Positions 1-9,240 of a stretch of 64,000 bases of DNA are shown piece after piece. This stretch comes from BOG-1112 sp964611335 (lineage in GTDB: Bacteria; Bdellovibrionota_B; Oligoflexia; Oligoflexales; Bog-1112): assembly GCA_964611335.1 (NCBI GenBank), contig CAZSXR010000001.1, positions 868,001 to 932,000 of the forward strand, read 5' to 3'. The notes beneath the pieces were generated by a model, which was not told the origin of the DNA, did not search any database, and worked only from the letters and a program-made list of their open reading frames with translations. The stretch's first letter is position 1. Each line of letters opens with the position of its first letter. The translations under genes and the position numbers were made by a program.

Positions 1-953
1 TCAATGATCCCTGTAGGCGTGAATCCTCTACGTCGCATTCCACTTAAAGTAGCCATGCGTGGATCATCCCAAGACTCGACAAAATTTTTGTCGACGAGTT
101 CTTTCAACTTTCGTTTACTTGTAATAGTGTAGTTTAAATTCAAACGTGCAAATTCAATCTGACGAGGGTGAGCAGGCGTTTTCAGTGTTTCTAAAATCCA
201 GTCATACAAAGGCCTATGATCTTCAAACTCCAAGGTACAAAGAGAGTGGGTGATCTCCTCGATTGCATCCGAAATACAATGTGCATAATCATACATAGGG
301 TAAATACACCATTTGTTTCCGGTAACGGGATGGTCTGTTTTCAAAATCCTGTAAATGACAGGATCGCGCATGTTGATGTTTCCAGAATTCATATCGATTT
401 TTGCACGGAGAGTATACGTCCCATCCGCAAACTCACCCTTTCTCATCCTTGCAAATAAATCTAGATTCTCTTCTACGCTGCGCTTACGGTCAGGGCTTTC
501 TTTGCCAGGTTCTGTAAGAGTTCCTCTGTATTCACGCATCTGCTCATTTGTAAGACTGCAAACATAGGCTTTCCCCATTTTAATAAGCTGGACAGCATAG
601 TCGTGAAGTTGATCAAAGTAATCGGAAGCGTGGTGTATAGGTTCCTCCCATTTAAATCCAAGCCACTGAATATCTTCTTTGATAGCCTTGAAATAAATAG
701 GATCTTCCTTGTAAGGATTTGTATCGTCAAAACGCAAATTGCACGTTGCAACTTTGTAATCTTGTGCAATACCGAAATTAAGACATATAGACTTTGCATG
801 ACCTACATGAAGAAAGCCGTTTGGTTCTGGTGGAAAACGTGTTTTGATAACCTTATGTTTTCCAGACTTCAAATCTTCATCGATGATTTGCACTATGAAA
901 TTTGTAGGCTTCGAAGACGTATTTACATTTTTTGAATCGTTGTGCATGTTCAT
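1..953 (-). CDS. glnS: Glutaminyl-tRNA synthetase, N-terminal part (cut by window edge)
   Basis: Charges tRNA-Gln with glutamine in the cytoplasm. The first 317 codons are visible and the 3' end lies beyond base 1. The class I signature appears as PPEPNGFLHVGHAKS near residues 41-55, and the second ATP-binding loop as ITSKRKL near residue 282, followed by the RRRGFTPTGI stretch typical of GlnRS rather than GluRS. The ATG at 953 follows a GGAG about 8 bases upstream. It starts 12 bases after the prfC stop on the same strand, so the two are probably co-transcribed. The short N-terminal extension before the catalytic domain is typical of bacterial GlnRS. Confidence 0.95.
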   Translation of the reverse strand, partial: MNMHNDSKNVNTSSKPTNFIVQIIDEDLKSGKHKVIKTRFPPEPNGFLHVGHAKSICLNFGIAQDYKVATCNLRFDDTNPYKEDPIYFKAIKEDIQWLGFKWEEPIHHASDYFDQLHDYAVQLIKMGKAYVCSLTNEQMREYRGTLTEPGKESPDRKRSVEENLDLFARMRKGEFADGTYTLRAKIDMNSGNINMRDPVIYRILKTDHPVTGNKWCIYPMYDYAHCISDAIEEITHSLCTLEFEDHRPLYDWILETLKTPAHPRQIEFARLNLNYTITSKRKLKELVDKNFVESWDDPRMATLSGMRRRGFTPTGII

Positions 954-965
954 GAGATCTCCAGG

Positions 966-2552
966 TTAAAACAAAGCTTCTGCAGTTTTTGCAAATTTAA
1001 TAGCAGGATGACGTTCTTCATAAAATTTCAAACGCCAGTCATGATCCAAAAGTAAAGTAGGATTTCCTCTTGAATCGAGAACGATATTTTGTGCTTGGTC
1101 TTCTTTGAATTTATCTAAAGCTTTTTTGTCCTCGGAATATATCCAACGAGCTGCTGTGTAAGCAAGCGGGCGCATTTGAACTTCGACACCATACTCTTCT
1201 TTGATTCTATACTTCACAACATCGATCTGAAGCATACCAACCACACCCAAATATTGGTCGTTAGAATACATAGGTCGAAAAACTTGAACTGCACCTTCCT
1301 CGGAAAGTTGATCCAAACCTTTGCGCAACTGTTTGGATTTGAGAGGATCTTTAAGTTCCACTCGCACAAAATGTTCAGGAGCAAAAACAGGAATATCTGT
1401 GAAATTGATACTTTCACCAGAACTCAAAGTATCTCCAATGCGAAATATACCTGGATCATGTATACCAACAATGTCTCCTGCAAACGCTTCATCGACCAAA
1501 CTCCGATCTTGGGCCATGAAGTTCGTAGGTCGCCCTAAACGCATCGCACGACCCATACGCACATGATGAGCTTTCATTTCTCTATGGAAGCTGCCTGAGC
1601 AAATACGCAAAAACGCAACGCGATCTCTGTGGGAAGGATCCATGTTGGCTTGAATTTTAAAAATAAAACCTGAGAATTTGTCTTCGAGAGGGTCTACTTC
1701 TCTCTGTATTGTATGACGTTTCAAAGGAGGGGGGGCGAGTTCGCAAATATTTTTTAGCAAAGTTTCAATACCAAAATTATTGAGAGCACTCCCAAAAAAT
1801 ACAGGAGCAAGTTTTCCTTCCAAATAGGCGTTGTGGTCAAAAGAATCACCTGCATGATCGAGAAGACTGATTTCCTCTCTTAAAGTTTGTGCATATGCAC
1901 TGCCTAAAACTTCATCAACTTGAGGGCTATCCAATGAAATCCCCTGCAGATTTGCCTTACGCGAGCGGTCACCACTGTTGTCGTAGAGAAGAAATTCTTT
2001 CGTTTGTCGATCGTAGACTCCACGAAATTCATCACCCATACCGATCGGCCATGTGATGGGATACGTTGCAATCCCAAGCACCCTTTCAATTTCTTCGAGA
2101 AGGGAGAAAGGGTCGCGACCGGGTCTATCCATTTTGTTGATAAAGGACATGACAGGTGTTTTGCGAAGAGCGCAGACTTCAAAAAGTTTCTTTGTCTGTG
2201 TTTCCACACCATTGCTTGCATCGATCAGCATAAGAGCGCTGTCAACTGCGGTGAGCGTGCGGTAGGTGTCTTCGGAGAAGTCCTGGTGACCAGGTGTGTC
2301 TATAAGATTGATGGCACAATCTTTATAAGGAAAACTCATGACGGAACTCGTTACGGAGATACCTCTCTGCTTCTCTAGCTCCATCCAGTCGGAAGTTGCA
2401 AATTTCTTTGAACGCTTTGCTTTTACGGTGCCCGCCATCTGTATGGCTCCACCGTAAAGAAGTAGTTTTTCAGTAATTGTGGTTTTTCCAGCATCGGGAT
2501 GCGAAATAATCGCAAAAGTCCGGCGTTTTTTAATTTCTTGTTCCAATGTCAA
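966..2552 (-). CDS. prfC: Peptide chain release factor 3
   Basis: Translational GTPase that removes RF1/RF2 from the ribosome after termination. It has 528 residues, almost the usual RF3 length. The P loop is SHPDAGKTT (residues 17-25), followed by the switch region with RGISVTSSV, DTPGHQDF and NKMDRPGRDP, the last typical of RF3 rather than EF-G. The start is TTG at 2552; an AGGAG about nine bases upstream supports it, and no ATG precedes the conserved N-terminus. glnS follows 12 bases downstream. Confidence 0.96.
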   Translation of the reverse strand: MTLEQEIKKRRTFAIISHPDAGKTTITEKLLLYGGAIQMAGTVKAKRSKKFATSDWMELEKQRGISVTSSVMSFPYKDCAINLIDTPGHQDFSEDTYRTLTAVDSALMLIDASNGVETQTKKLFEVCALRKTPVMSFINKMDRPGRDPFSLLEEIERVLGIATYPITWPIGMGDEFRGVYDRQTKEFLLYDNSGDRSRKANLQGISLDSPQVDEVLGSAYAQTLREEISLLDHAGDSFDHNAYLEGKLAPVFFGSALNNFGIETLLKNICELAPPPLKRHTIQREVDPLEDKFSGFIFKIQANMDPSHRDRVAFLRICSGSFHREMKAHHVRMGRAMRLGRPTNFMAQDRSLVDEAFAGDIVGIHDPGIFRIGDTLSSGESINFTDIPVFAPEHFVRVELKDPLKSKQLRKGLDQLSEEGAVQVFRPMYSNDQYLGVVGMLQIDVVKYRIKEEYGVEVQMRPLAYTAARWIYSEDKKALDKFKEDQAQNIVLDSRGNPTLLLDHDWRLKFYEERHPAIKFAKTAEALF

Positions 2553-2602
2553 GGACGTCTCTCCTAGGTTTGCTCGCCAGAACTTATACTGAATTCCGCC
2601 TC

Positions 2603-4564
2603 TTAGGTCAATTGCACGGTTTTACTTCTTATAAATAAACGCGCCATAAGCACTAGAAGCAAAACTAGAGCAAGGGCAACGGAATAGCCCGTCCATTGTA
2701 TCCATGTTGCATTTTTAAACAGAGAGAGGGGAGACAAACTTGCATCTTCTTTCATGGGAGGCATGAGAATCTCACCAGAAGTTGGAATCAACGGAAGTTT
2801 AGATTCAGGGTCTAGGCTCAAAGTATGTATGTAATCAAGCAGTGCCTTCCAACCTTTGTATTCACGAGAGACTCCTAGATGATCGGGAAGGGTGATAACA
2901 GCGTCTTTGATCTCTTTTAAGGGTGTTCCCTTTTCAGATTTGGGAAGAACATTAAACAAACCTTTACTGACTTCAGGAATAACCCAGAAAAATTTTCCGA
3001 CGTAAGAAATGGTTCCGAAACTGTAAAGTTTCTGTTCATCTTTGAAATCGATAGGAATCTTCTTTCCATCGGAACCTTTTAAAAAGGCTTCGCTTACTCT
3101 ATCGAGAGGAATGCGGTAAGGGTTGTATGTAAATTCTATTCCCGACAAACGAGGGTGATAATTTGAACCTTTAAGTTTGTAGGCAAGAATAAGTGTTTCG
3201 AGAATCTGTTTTAGTTCTTTCCCATTTACAAAAACTTTAATCATAGGATAACCTACATCTTCATCAACTTCACCCATACCTAAAGGAAGTAAACGAAATA
3301 CGTCTGAAAAACTTTGTATACCCGATTTTCCATGGAACATATCATCACGGATTACACCATCTGGACAAAATCCAATATCTGCATGAGTAGCTTCTTGAAA
3401 AGCAGCAGAAAGAAGATGTCCTAAAGAGTTATCGTAGTATTCGCGTGTTGCATTGGATTGAATTTTGGCAGTTGCTTCATCGAAACGAACGTGAAAAGGT
3501 TTAAGTACACTCTCATCAATTTCCTTTTTGAGAGCGTCGACTTTTTTTGTGATTTCAGCATCTCCTATAATTTTGTCGTCAATAGGATGAAGTTCATAAG
3601 ACAAAATTTTGCTTTCATGCTTGTCATAATCCAATTGCAGTTCACCTAAATAACGCATTTCAGATCCTGCTTGGACTATGGTTGTTTTCCCAACTTTTAA
3701 AGGTTTCACAAGAGGTGTATGTGTATGTCCACTCACAATAACATCAATATCGGGAACAGCTTTTGCGAGTTCAACATCTTCTCCCATCCATTTCCCATCA
3801 TCTCCCACATCGAGAACTTCTGTGCCTTTCCAGTTAACATCTTTTCTATCGACCCCTGAATGAGAAAGAACGATGATCACATCTACTTTTTCTTGTTTTC
3901 TAAGTACTTCTACCCATTTTTTCATACTTTCGATGTGATCAGTAAATGTGAGGGGATGATAATTGATAGTAACTTCGACAGCATCTTTACCGAGTATACC
4001 CAGTATGCCAAATTTGATATTGCCCTTGTGTATCACAGCATATGGACTGATCACACCCTCTTGCGCAAGATCACGAAGGCCCTTGTCTGCTGCATCATTT
4101 TTTGTAAAATTCATATTTGAAGCAATAATAGGTGGCAATCTTCCTGCTTCACGTATAGCAGAACGAATCATGTTTGTGATCCCTTTAACACCAAAATCAA
4201 ATTCGTGATTGCCAAAGGTAAAAGCATCGTAAGCTAAAAGTTTGAGGAATTGTATTTCAGCACCCTTCTCGCGAGAGATCATTTGAAAGAGGGTTCCCAT
4301 TGAGAAGTCACCAGCTTCCAAAGTGAGTACAGGGCCTTTTTGACTGGCAAGATTTCGTTTCTCATTGAGCAAAGTTGCAAGACGTGCAACACCACCGATG
4401 GTTCCGTCTCCGCGAATATGCGGATTATATTCAGAATCTGGCGCAAAACCAAGAAAACGCGAATGTTCGTCATTGGTATGAAAAATGGTATAGGTTTCTG
4501 CATGACTCAACAAGGGAGCAAACAATAAAATGCAAAGCATTACACGTAGGACAACATTCATCAT
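2603..4564 (-). CDS. Membrane-anchored periplasmic 5'-nucleotidase/metallophosphatase (UshA-like)
   Basis: 653 residues. Family role: hydrolysis of nucleoside phosphates in the periplasm to salvage phosphate and nucleosides. A Sec signal peptide (residues 1-22, ending LLSHA) precedes a two-metal phosphatase domain with NDEH (31-34), AGDF (84-87), GNHEFDFG (118-125) and a GHTHTP motif near residue 280. The C-terminal 5'-nucleotidase domain spans roughly 350-560. A hydrophobic helix near 630-648 followed by basic residues suggests anchoring in the inner membrane with the domains outside, which UshA lacks. It ends 50 bases before prfC. Substrate cannot be told; other UshA/CpdB-type specificities are possible. 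Confidence 0.88.
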   Translation of the reverse strand: MMNVVLRVMLCILLFAPLLSHAETYTIFHTNDEHSRFLGFAPDSEYNPHIRGDGTIGGVARLATLLNEKRNLASQKGPVLTLEAGDFSMGTLFQMISREKGAEIQFLKLLAYDAFTFGNHEFDFGVKGITNMIRSAIREAGRLPPIIASNMNFTKNDAADKGLRDLAQEGVISPYAVIHKGNIKFGILGILGKDAVEVTINYHPLTFTDHIESMKKWVEVLRKQEKVDVIIVLSHSGVDRKDVNWKGTEVLDVGDDGKWMGEDVELAKAVPDIDVIVSGHTHTPLVKPLKVGKTTIVQAGSEMRYLGELQLDYDKHESKILSYELHPIDDKIIGDAEITKKVDALKKEIDESVLKPFHVRFDEATAKIQSNATREYYDNSLGHLLSAAFQEATHADIGFCPDGVIRDDMFHGKSGIQSFSDVFRLLPLGMGEVDEDVGYPMIKVFVNGKELKQILETLILAYKLKGSNYHPRLSGIEFTYNPYRIPLDRVSEAFLKGSDGKKIPIDFKDEQKLYSFGTISYVGKFFWVIPEVSKGLFNVLPKSEKGTPLKEIKDAVITLPDHLGVSREYKGWKALLDYIHTLSLDPESKLPLIPTSGEILMPPMKEDASLSPLSLFKNATWIQWTGYSVALALVLLLVLMARLFIRSKTVQLT

Positions 4565-4646
4565 TCAGCCTCATTTGGATGGATTGTGTGATGAATGTGA
4601 TCTTAGGAAAGAAAGAGCGTGAGAACAAGAGTAAATTTTTAGTGTG

Positions 4647-5555
4647 TTAAGGACTTGTTGGACAGTTGTTATTTTGAAGTAAAGCAATATAGGCATCATT
4701 TAATTGTATGGTGTTGTCTTGCCATGAAAGACCCTGCGATTTTGCATTCGCTTCCTTAGAATCATTTGCATTGAAAATATGATTGACAATTCCATTTGAG
4801 TACAACGGATTCCCATTAACATTGACTGTGAGACTCTTCAGTTCATAGCGTTCAACTTCGAGTATAGTTGCCAGAAGACTGCATCCCGTAATAGTTTTCC
4901 CGCTAGAATCGAGACAAAAATCTGTTTTTGTATAAGCAGGTGCGGTTTTCTTTACGGTAATAGAATTGATCGTATTGATAGGAATTCCCTGTCCTTGTGG
5001 AACAGAATAGGTGAAGTGTACTCCGTTTGCAAAAATAGGATTTTGCTGTTCATTATTTGTAAAACTGATGGCATTTGCTTGACTGGAAGTTCCTAATTCA
5101 AATTGAAAATTTGTCTGTCCTTGAACTGGTTGTGGCAAATATTGATCAGCTTGTTTCAATGCTGTCACATCATTGTCGTTAAGTTTTTGGCCCGTTATGA
5201 TCACTTCCACCGTATTCACAGTCATAGATCCCATGCATCCGGCACCTATGTTTGCCATAAGTTCGAGCATAAGATTGTCGCGTCTTGCTTTCTCTGCGTC
5301 AAGAATAGGTTTGCGATTTTTGATCTGAGTTTCGAGATTTAAAAATGTAGAAATGTCAATTTGTTGCTGTGCTGCGAGGGCTTGTGATGCTTGAGGGCCT
5401 GTACTGTATATACTATTTCTTATGGGGTTATTGCCGTTCACACCCACACTAGATTGAGAATTTCGAGTGGAAATAACGGGAGCTTTGGGGCTGCATTGAA
5501 TCGCGAAAACTACAATGTAAAATTGAAAAAAAATAATTTTAATAAACTTATTCAT
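4647..5555 (-). CDS. Lipoprotein of unknown function
   Basis: 302 residues with a lipoprotein signal peptide whose lipobox ends AIQC at Cys21, so the mature protein is probably lipid-anchored. I do not recognise a family. The mature part is Asn/Gln-rich, has a charged helical stretch near residues 70-100, then a beta-rich region with hydrophobic/polar alternation, and cysteines at the far C-terminus. Its ATG overlaps the stop of the upstream gene by one base (TAATG), so the two are translationally coupled and probably work together. Both end in a similar beta-rich layout, so they may be distant paralogues, but I could not align them. Confidence 0.7.
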   Translation of the reverse strand: MNKFIKIIFFQFYIVVFAIQCSPKAPVISTRNSQSSVGVNGNNPIRNSIYSTGPQASQALAAQQQIDISTFLNLETQIKNRKPILDAEKARRDNLMLELMANIGAGCMGSMTVNTVEVIITGQKLNDNDVTALKQADQYLPQPVQGQTNFQFELGTSSQANAISFTNNEQQNPIFANGVHFTYSVPQGQGIPINTINSITVKKTAPAYTKTDFCLDSSGKTITGCSLLATILEVERYELKSLTVNVNGNPLYSNGIVNHIFNANDSKEANAKSQGLSWQDNTIQLNDAYIALLQNNNCPTSP

Positions 5556-6331
5556 TAGGGTGTACTCCCCGATAATGTGCTTTGTCGAATCTGATTGATT
5601 TCACTCATACTCACCATACAAGAACTGCTTTTTCCCATGAGTAAAATAGCTTGGGGATCTATTTGCAATTCCGTGAGATTTGTGGGGGAACTTGGTGCTT
5701 GTATGATGAGTGAACCTTTTCCAGTTATATTCTGACCATTTGCAATGATATTCAATTGCATGTTTTTGATCAGATAAGCTTGATCAGTAGCGTTCAGCAC
5801 TTGAGTGCTTTGTATGTACCCAGAACTGTTTATAACCGAACCTGCTGTGACAGATACAAGTTTGAGACTAACTATTTCTCGAAAGCGTGGAGCATTAACA
5901 GGTTGAGTATCATCGCGATGAAAACGTACATTCCCACCGCCTTCGCCGAATTCATCACTTATATAGTGTGTATTTGCAACGATTCGGAATCGGTGCCCAT
6001 TTAAATTTTTAGCAATCACCTGAATGCTGGGCTCTATGTTCTTACTATTAGGACACGAAAGGGTGTTTGTAACAGGTGCGCTCAAATAGGCCTGTGTGGG
6101 ACACTGATTGTTGAGTTTAGCAAGTCGAGCACACATAGCTGCATTAAATGCTTGAAGCTGTCGCAGTAGTGTAATCTCTTGATTATTTTCTGTCGTTAAA
6201 TTTTGAATGGCTTGCTCTAAAGTTTCTATTGGGACTTGAGCAAGTTGACTGGCGTTCATGGTGGAAAGGTCGTTTTGTGAGAACGCAAGGCTACTTGTAA
6301 ATGAGAAAATTGCTGGAAAAAGGTACTTCAT
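5555..6331 (-). CDS. Exported protein of unknown function
   Basis: 258 residues with a Sec signal peptide (residues 1-18, ending SLAFS) and no lipobox. The N-terminal third is helical (a possible short coiled coil near residues 30-75) and carries paired cysteines near 72-82. The rest looks beta-rich, with short strands such as QLNIIANGQNI. No known family is recognised. It is the first gene of a two-gene operon with the lipoprotein gene that starts at its stop codon, and it diverges from the cytochrome oxidase operon across about 245 bases. Confidence 0.68.
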   Translation of the reverse strand: MKYLFPAIFSFTSSLAFSQNDLSTMNASQLAQVPIETLEQAIQNLTTENNQEITLLRQLQAFNAAMCARLAKLNNQCPTQAYLSAPVTNTLSCPNSKNIEPSIQVIAKNLNGHRFRIVANTHYISDEFGEGGGNVRFHRDDTQPVNAPRFREIVSLKLVSVTAGSVINSSGYIQSTQVLNATDQAYLIKNMQLNIIANGQNITGKGSLIIQAPSSPTNLTELQIDPQAILLMGKSSSCMVSMSEINQIRQSTLSGSTP

Positions 6332-6576
6332 TTTTTAAACTCTATGAAGATTAAAACTATAAAGGGTATCGGAAGACCTAGAAAAAAAATAAGAAGCTTT
6401 CAAGTAAGCTTACCATAACCAAATTTAATCTTTTTAATTAAGAAGTAAATGATTTTTCACTGAATCTAATTAAAAGGAAGGGAGTCGACATTTCATCAAA
6501 TCAAAAAGTTAAAGGTTGAATCTACATCCGACACGACTTAGAATTTTCCTAAGGTTATTTTTGGGAGTACGTATTT

Positions 6577-6714
6577 ATGAAAGAAGTGTCTGTGGAAAAA
6601 ATCCCCTCCTTTGTCCCTGTTGGAGCTATTGCATTCTTTATCACACTAGTTGTGTTTTTTGCATTTGTGTGGTTTGGGTTTTATGCATTGATGCTTTTAA
6701 GACAGAATGGGTAG
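6577..6714 (+). CDS. Cytochrome c oxidase subunit IIa (ba3-type, single helix)
   Basis: A 45-residue protein with one transmembrane helix (about residues 13-41), ending in FVWFGFYALMLLRQNG. This resembles the 34-residue subunit IIa of Thermus ba3 oxidase, which also ends in a W-G-x-YA-x-x-x-x-R-x-G pattern. Position supports it: it stops just before the CuA subunit gene on the same strand. In ba3 oxidases this helix packs beside subunit II and supplies the membrane span equivalent to the first subunit II helix of other oxidases. Here subunit II still has its own N-terminal helix. The ATG at 6577 follows a GGGAG. Confidence 0.75.
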   Translation: MKEVSVEKIPSFVPVGAIAFFITLVVFFAFVWFGFYALMLLRQNG

Positions 6715-6720
6715 GTGAGT

Positions 6721-7548
6721 ATGTCAAAGCATAAAATTATTCCACTGGAAAAAAAGATTTTTATAGGCGCTATTTCTTTTTGTGTGCTTATGATGTTGAT
6801 GATTGCTTATGCGTCTTGGCAATATGGGATCACAGTTCCAGGATGTGTGAAGGATCTCAAACCCTTCACGGTAGGGTCTCTTACGAAAAAATCGGATCTT
6901 CATTACGAATTGCATGTTGTTGCAAAAATGTGGTCTTTTGATCCGGCTCGTATAGAGGTTCCGACAGGTTCTACTCTCGACATTTTTCTTAGTAGTGTGG
7001 ATGTCAATCATGGCTTTCATATAGATGGGACCAATGTGAATTTGATGGCAGTTCCAGGAGCTGTCAATTATGCACAAATCACACTTACAAAACCAGGTGA
7101 TTACAACATTGTTTGTCATGAATATTGTGGAACGGCTCACCATATGATGCACGCAATATTGCATGTAGGAGAAGGTGGAGGAGCGAATATTGCAAATCAA
7201 TCAGCTGAATCTATTTCTGAAGCGCAAACTAAAAATACGTCTTCTCCGAATTTAGATCCTGCATTAGTTGAAAGAGGGAAGAAAGTTTATCAGGAAAAAA
7301 TCTGTGCAAGTTGCCATACTCTTAATGGAGAAAAGAGTATAGGGCCTACCTTTAAAGGTCTTTATGGATCACAGGTAGCTATGTCTGACGACAGTGTTGT
7401 TACTGCAGATGATGCTTACATCATAGAATCTATCAAATTACCTCAGGCAAAAATTGTAAAAGGCTATGAATCCGTTCCCATGCCACCTTTACCAGTGGGT
7501 GACGAAGACATCAAAGCATTGATTGAGTTGATAAAGTCTGTTCGTTAA
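6721..7548 (+). CDS. ba3-type cytochrome c oxidase subunit II with fused cytochrome c domain
   Basis: Receives electrons from cytochrome c and passes them through CuA to subunit I, on the outer face of the inner membrane. With this start it has 275 residues. One N-terminal helix (about 13-33) is followed by a cupredoxin domain with CuA ligands H97, C132, E134, C136, H140 and M143; the H97-C132 spacing of 35 equals that of Thermus ba3. A C-terminal cytochrome c domain has CASCH (195-199) and a probable axial Met at M254. Thermus ba3 subunit II lacks this fused domain. A GTG at 6715 is an alternative start; the ATG at 6721 is preferred for the AGGTG just ahead of it. Confidence 0.93.
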   Translation: MSKHKIIPLEKKIFIGAISFCVLMMLMIAYASWQYGITVPGCVKDLKPFTVGSLTKKSDLHYELHVVAKMWSFDPARIEVPTGSTLDIFLSSVDVNHGFHIDGTNVNLMAVPGAVNYAQITLTKPGDYNIVCHEYCGTAHHMMHAILHVGEGGGANIANQSAESISEAQTKNTSSPNLDPALVERGKKVYQEKICASCHTLNGEKSIGPTFKGLYGSQVAMSDDSVVTADDAYIIESIKLPQAKIVKGYESVPMPPLPVGDEDIKALIELIKSVR

Positions 7549-7563
7549 AAAGAAGGATAACTT

Positions 7564-9240
7564 ATGCAAATGAATGCGCTTATAAAAAAGATTGTACTTG
7601 CTGAAATTATAATACCGATCGCTTTGCTGATATTCGGTATCTACCATGGTCTTATGCAAACTCTTTACAGAGCAGGCATACTGCATGCGACAAGTGCGCT
7701 AGGTATAGAGTATTACCAAGGGCTTACAGCACATGGTGTGATCAATGCGATTGTGTTGACAACGTTTTTCGCAGTTGCTTTTGGACACACTCTCGTCACT
7801 CAGTTTTTAGCAAAACAGGTGAATAATTTTTTTGCAGCGAGTGGGTTTTGCATTATGCTTTCAGGAGCATTGCTCGCTGCTGCTATGATTTTTTCAGGGC
7901 AAGCAAGTGTTTTGTACACCTTTTATCCACCGCTAAAAGCACATCCTATTTTTTATGTAGGGCTTGCTTTATTTGTTGTAGGTTCTTGGTTTAGTTTTTA
8001 CAGCTGGATCCCTGCATACAGATCGTGGCGTCATGAAAATCCTAATAAAAAAGTTCCGTTGGGGGTGTTGGGAATATTTGTAACTTTTATTATTTGGCAA
8101 ATCTGTACCATTCCTGTTGCGATTGAAGTTCTATGCATGCTTTTACCTTGGTCTTTAGGCCTCACTACCATCAATGTAACGCTTGCAAAAACTTTATTCT
8201 GGTTTTTTGGGCATCCTCTTGTTTATTTCTGGTTATTGCCTGCTTACATTATGTATTATGTCATGCTTCCAAAACTTACGGGAGGAAAGCTTTTTAGTGA
8301 CTTCGCTGGCCGCTTTTCGTTTCTTTTGTTTTTAGTTCTTTCTTCTCCCTTAGGTTTGCATCATCAGTTTGCAGATCCAGGAATTTCATCAAATTGGAAA
8401 GCCCTTCATGCAGTGCTCACAGGATTGGTGGCTATTCCAAGTTTGATGACAGCTTTTACTCTTGCTGCATCGATGGAACATGGAGCGCGTCAAAGAGGGG
8501 GTAGTGGATACTTTGGATGGTGGACTAAACTTCCCTACTTTGAATCCGATCGTTGGTTGTTCTCTTACCTATTTTGTGGGTTGTTTATCTTCATTTTTGG
8601 AGGTGTTACTGGCTTGGTGAACGCTTCCTACTCTATGAACATGCTTATACATAATACAGCATGGTTACCTGCACACTTTCATCTCACTGTAGGTGGACCT
8701 GTATTTCTAGCAATTTTAGGTATGAGTCTTTATATAAGTTCAGGTCTACTGAATAAGAATTTGGTTAGCAGTAAACTTGCGATTGCGGTTCCTTATCTTT
8801 GGACTCTAGGTGTGTGTACGTTCTCTACAGGTCTTTTTATGGGTGGTTTGAATGGAGAACCACGACGCACCAATATGGGTTTGAGTTATACTAATCCTGA
8901 ATCTCCGATGTACAGGCAGGATTGGTTGACAGGTGCTCATATAGGTGTAGGAGGTGGAATTTTGATGACACTCTCCGCTCTGATTTTTTTCTATGTATTT
9001 TTTGGAACACTTCTCTCTAAAAGTCCGAAGAGAATTTTTAATTTTGCTCTCCCTTCCTCTGAGAATTACCACGACGAGGACATTGATTTTGTGAAGAATC
9101 TTAAACCATGGATTATTGCAGCTGTGTTTGCGGTTATCTTTGCCTATGCTAAACCGCTCTATGACGTGACGGTAAACGATCAAGGAGCATCTGAAAGATT
9201 TCTTCCCAATTCCCCTCTTGCAGAACCGGCTCAAAGATGA
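7564..9240 (+). CDS. ba3-type (B-family) cytochrome c oxidase subunit I
   Basis: Catalytic subunit that reduces O2 to water and pumps protons; 558 residues with about 13 membrane helices. Likely heme b ligands are H57 and H373, the heme a3 ligand H371 (LPAHFHLTVGG). CuB ligands are H217, H266 and H267, with the cross-linked Tyr at Y221. The H217/Y221/H266 spacings (4 and 49) match Thermus ba3 exactly. The motif GHPLVYFW lacks the Glu of A-family enzymes (HPEVY), which supports a high-affinity B-family oxidase. It follows subunit II by 15 bases, and its stop overlaps the next ATG by four bases. Confidence 0.96.
   Translation: MQMNALIKKIVLAEIIIPIALLIFGIYHGLMQTLYRAGILHATSALGIEYYQGLTAHGVINAIVLTTFFAVAFGHTLVTQFLAKQVNNFFAASGFCIMLSGALLAAAMIFSGQASVLYTFYPPLKAHPIFYVGLALFVVGSWFSFYSWIPAYRSWRHENPNKKVPLGVLGIFVTFIIWQICTIPVAIEVLCMLLPWSLGLTTINVTLAKTLFWFFGHPLVYFWLLPAYIMYYVMLPKLTGGKLFSDFAGRFSFLLFLVLSSPLGLHHQFADPGISSNWKALHAVLTGLVAIPSLMTAFTLAASMEHGARQRGGSGYFGWWTKLPYFESDRWLFSYLFCGLFIFIFGGVTGLVNASYSMNMLIHNTAWLPAHFHLTVGGPVFLAILGMSLYISSGLLNKNLVSSKLAIAVPYLWTLGVCTFSTGLFMGGLNGEPRRTNMGLSYTNPESPMYRQDWLTGAHIGVGGGILMTLSALIFFYVFFGTLLSKSPKRIFNFALPSSENYHDEDIDFVKNLKPWIIAAVFAVIFAYAKPLYDVTVNDQGASERFLPNSPLAEPAQR

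Noticed and set aside
6516..6734. 72-codon frame overlapping the subunit IIa gene
   Set aside because: The other frame encodes a membrane helix that fits subunit IIa and stops just before subunit II.
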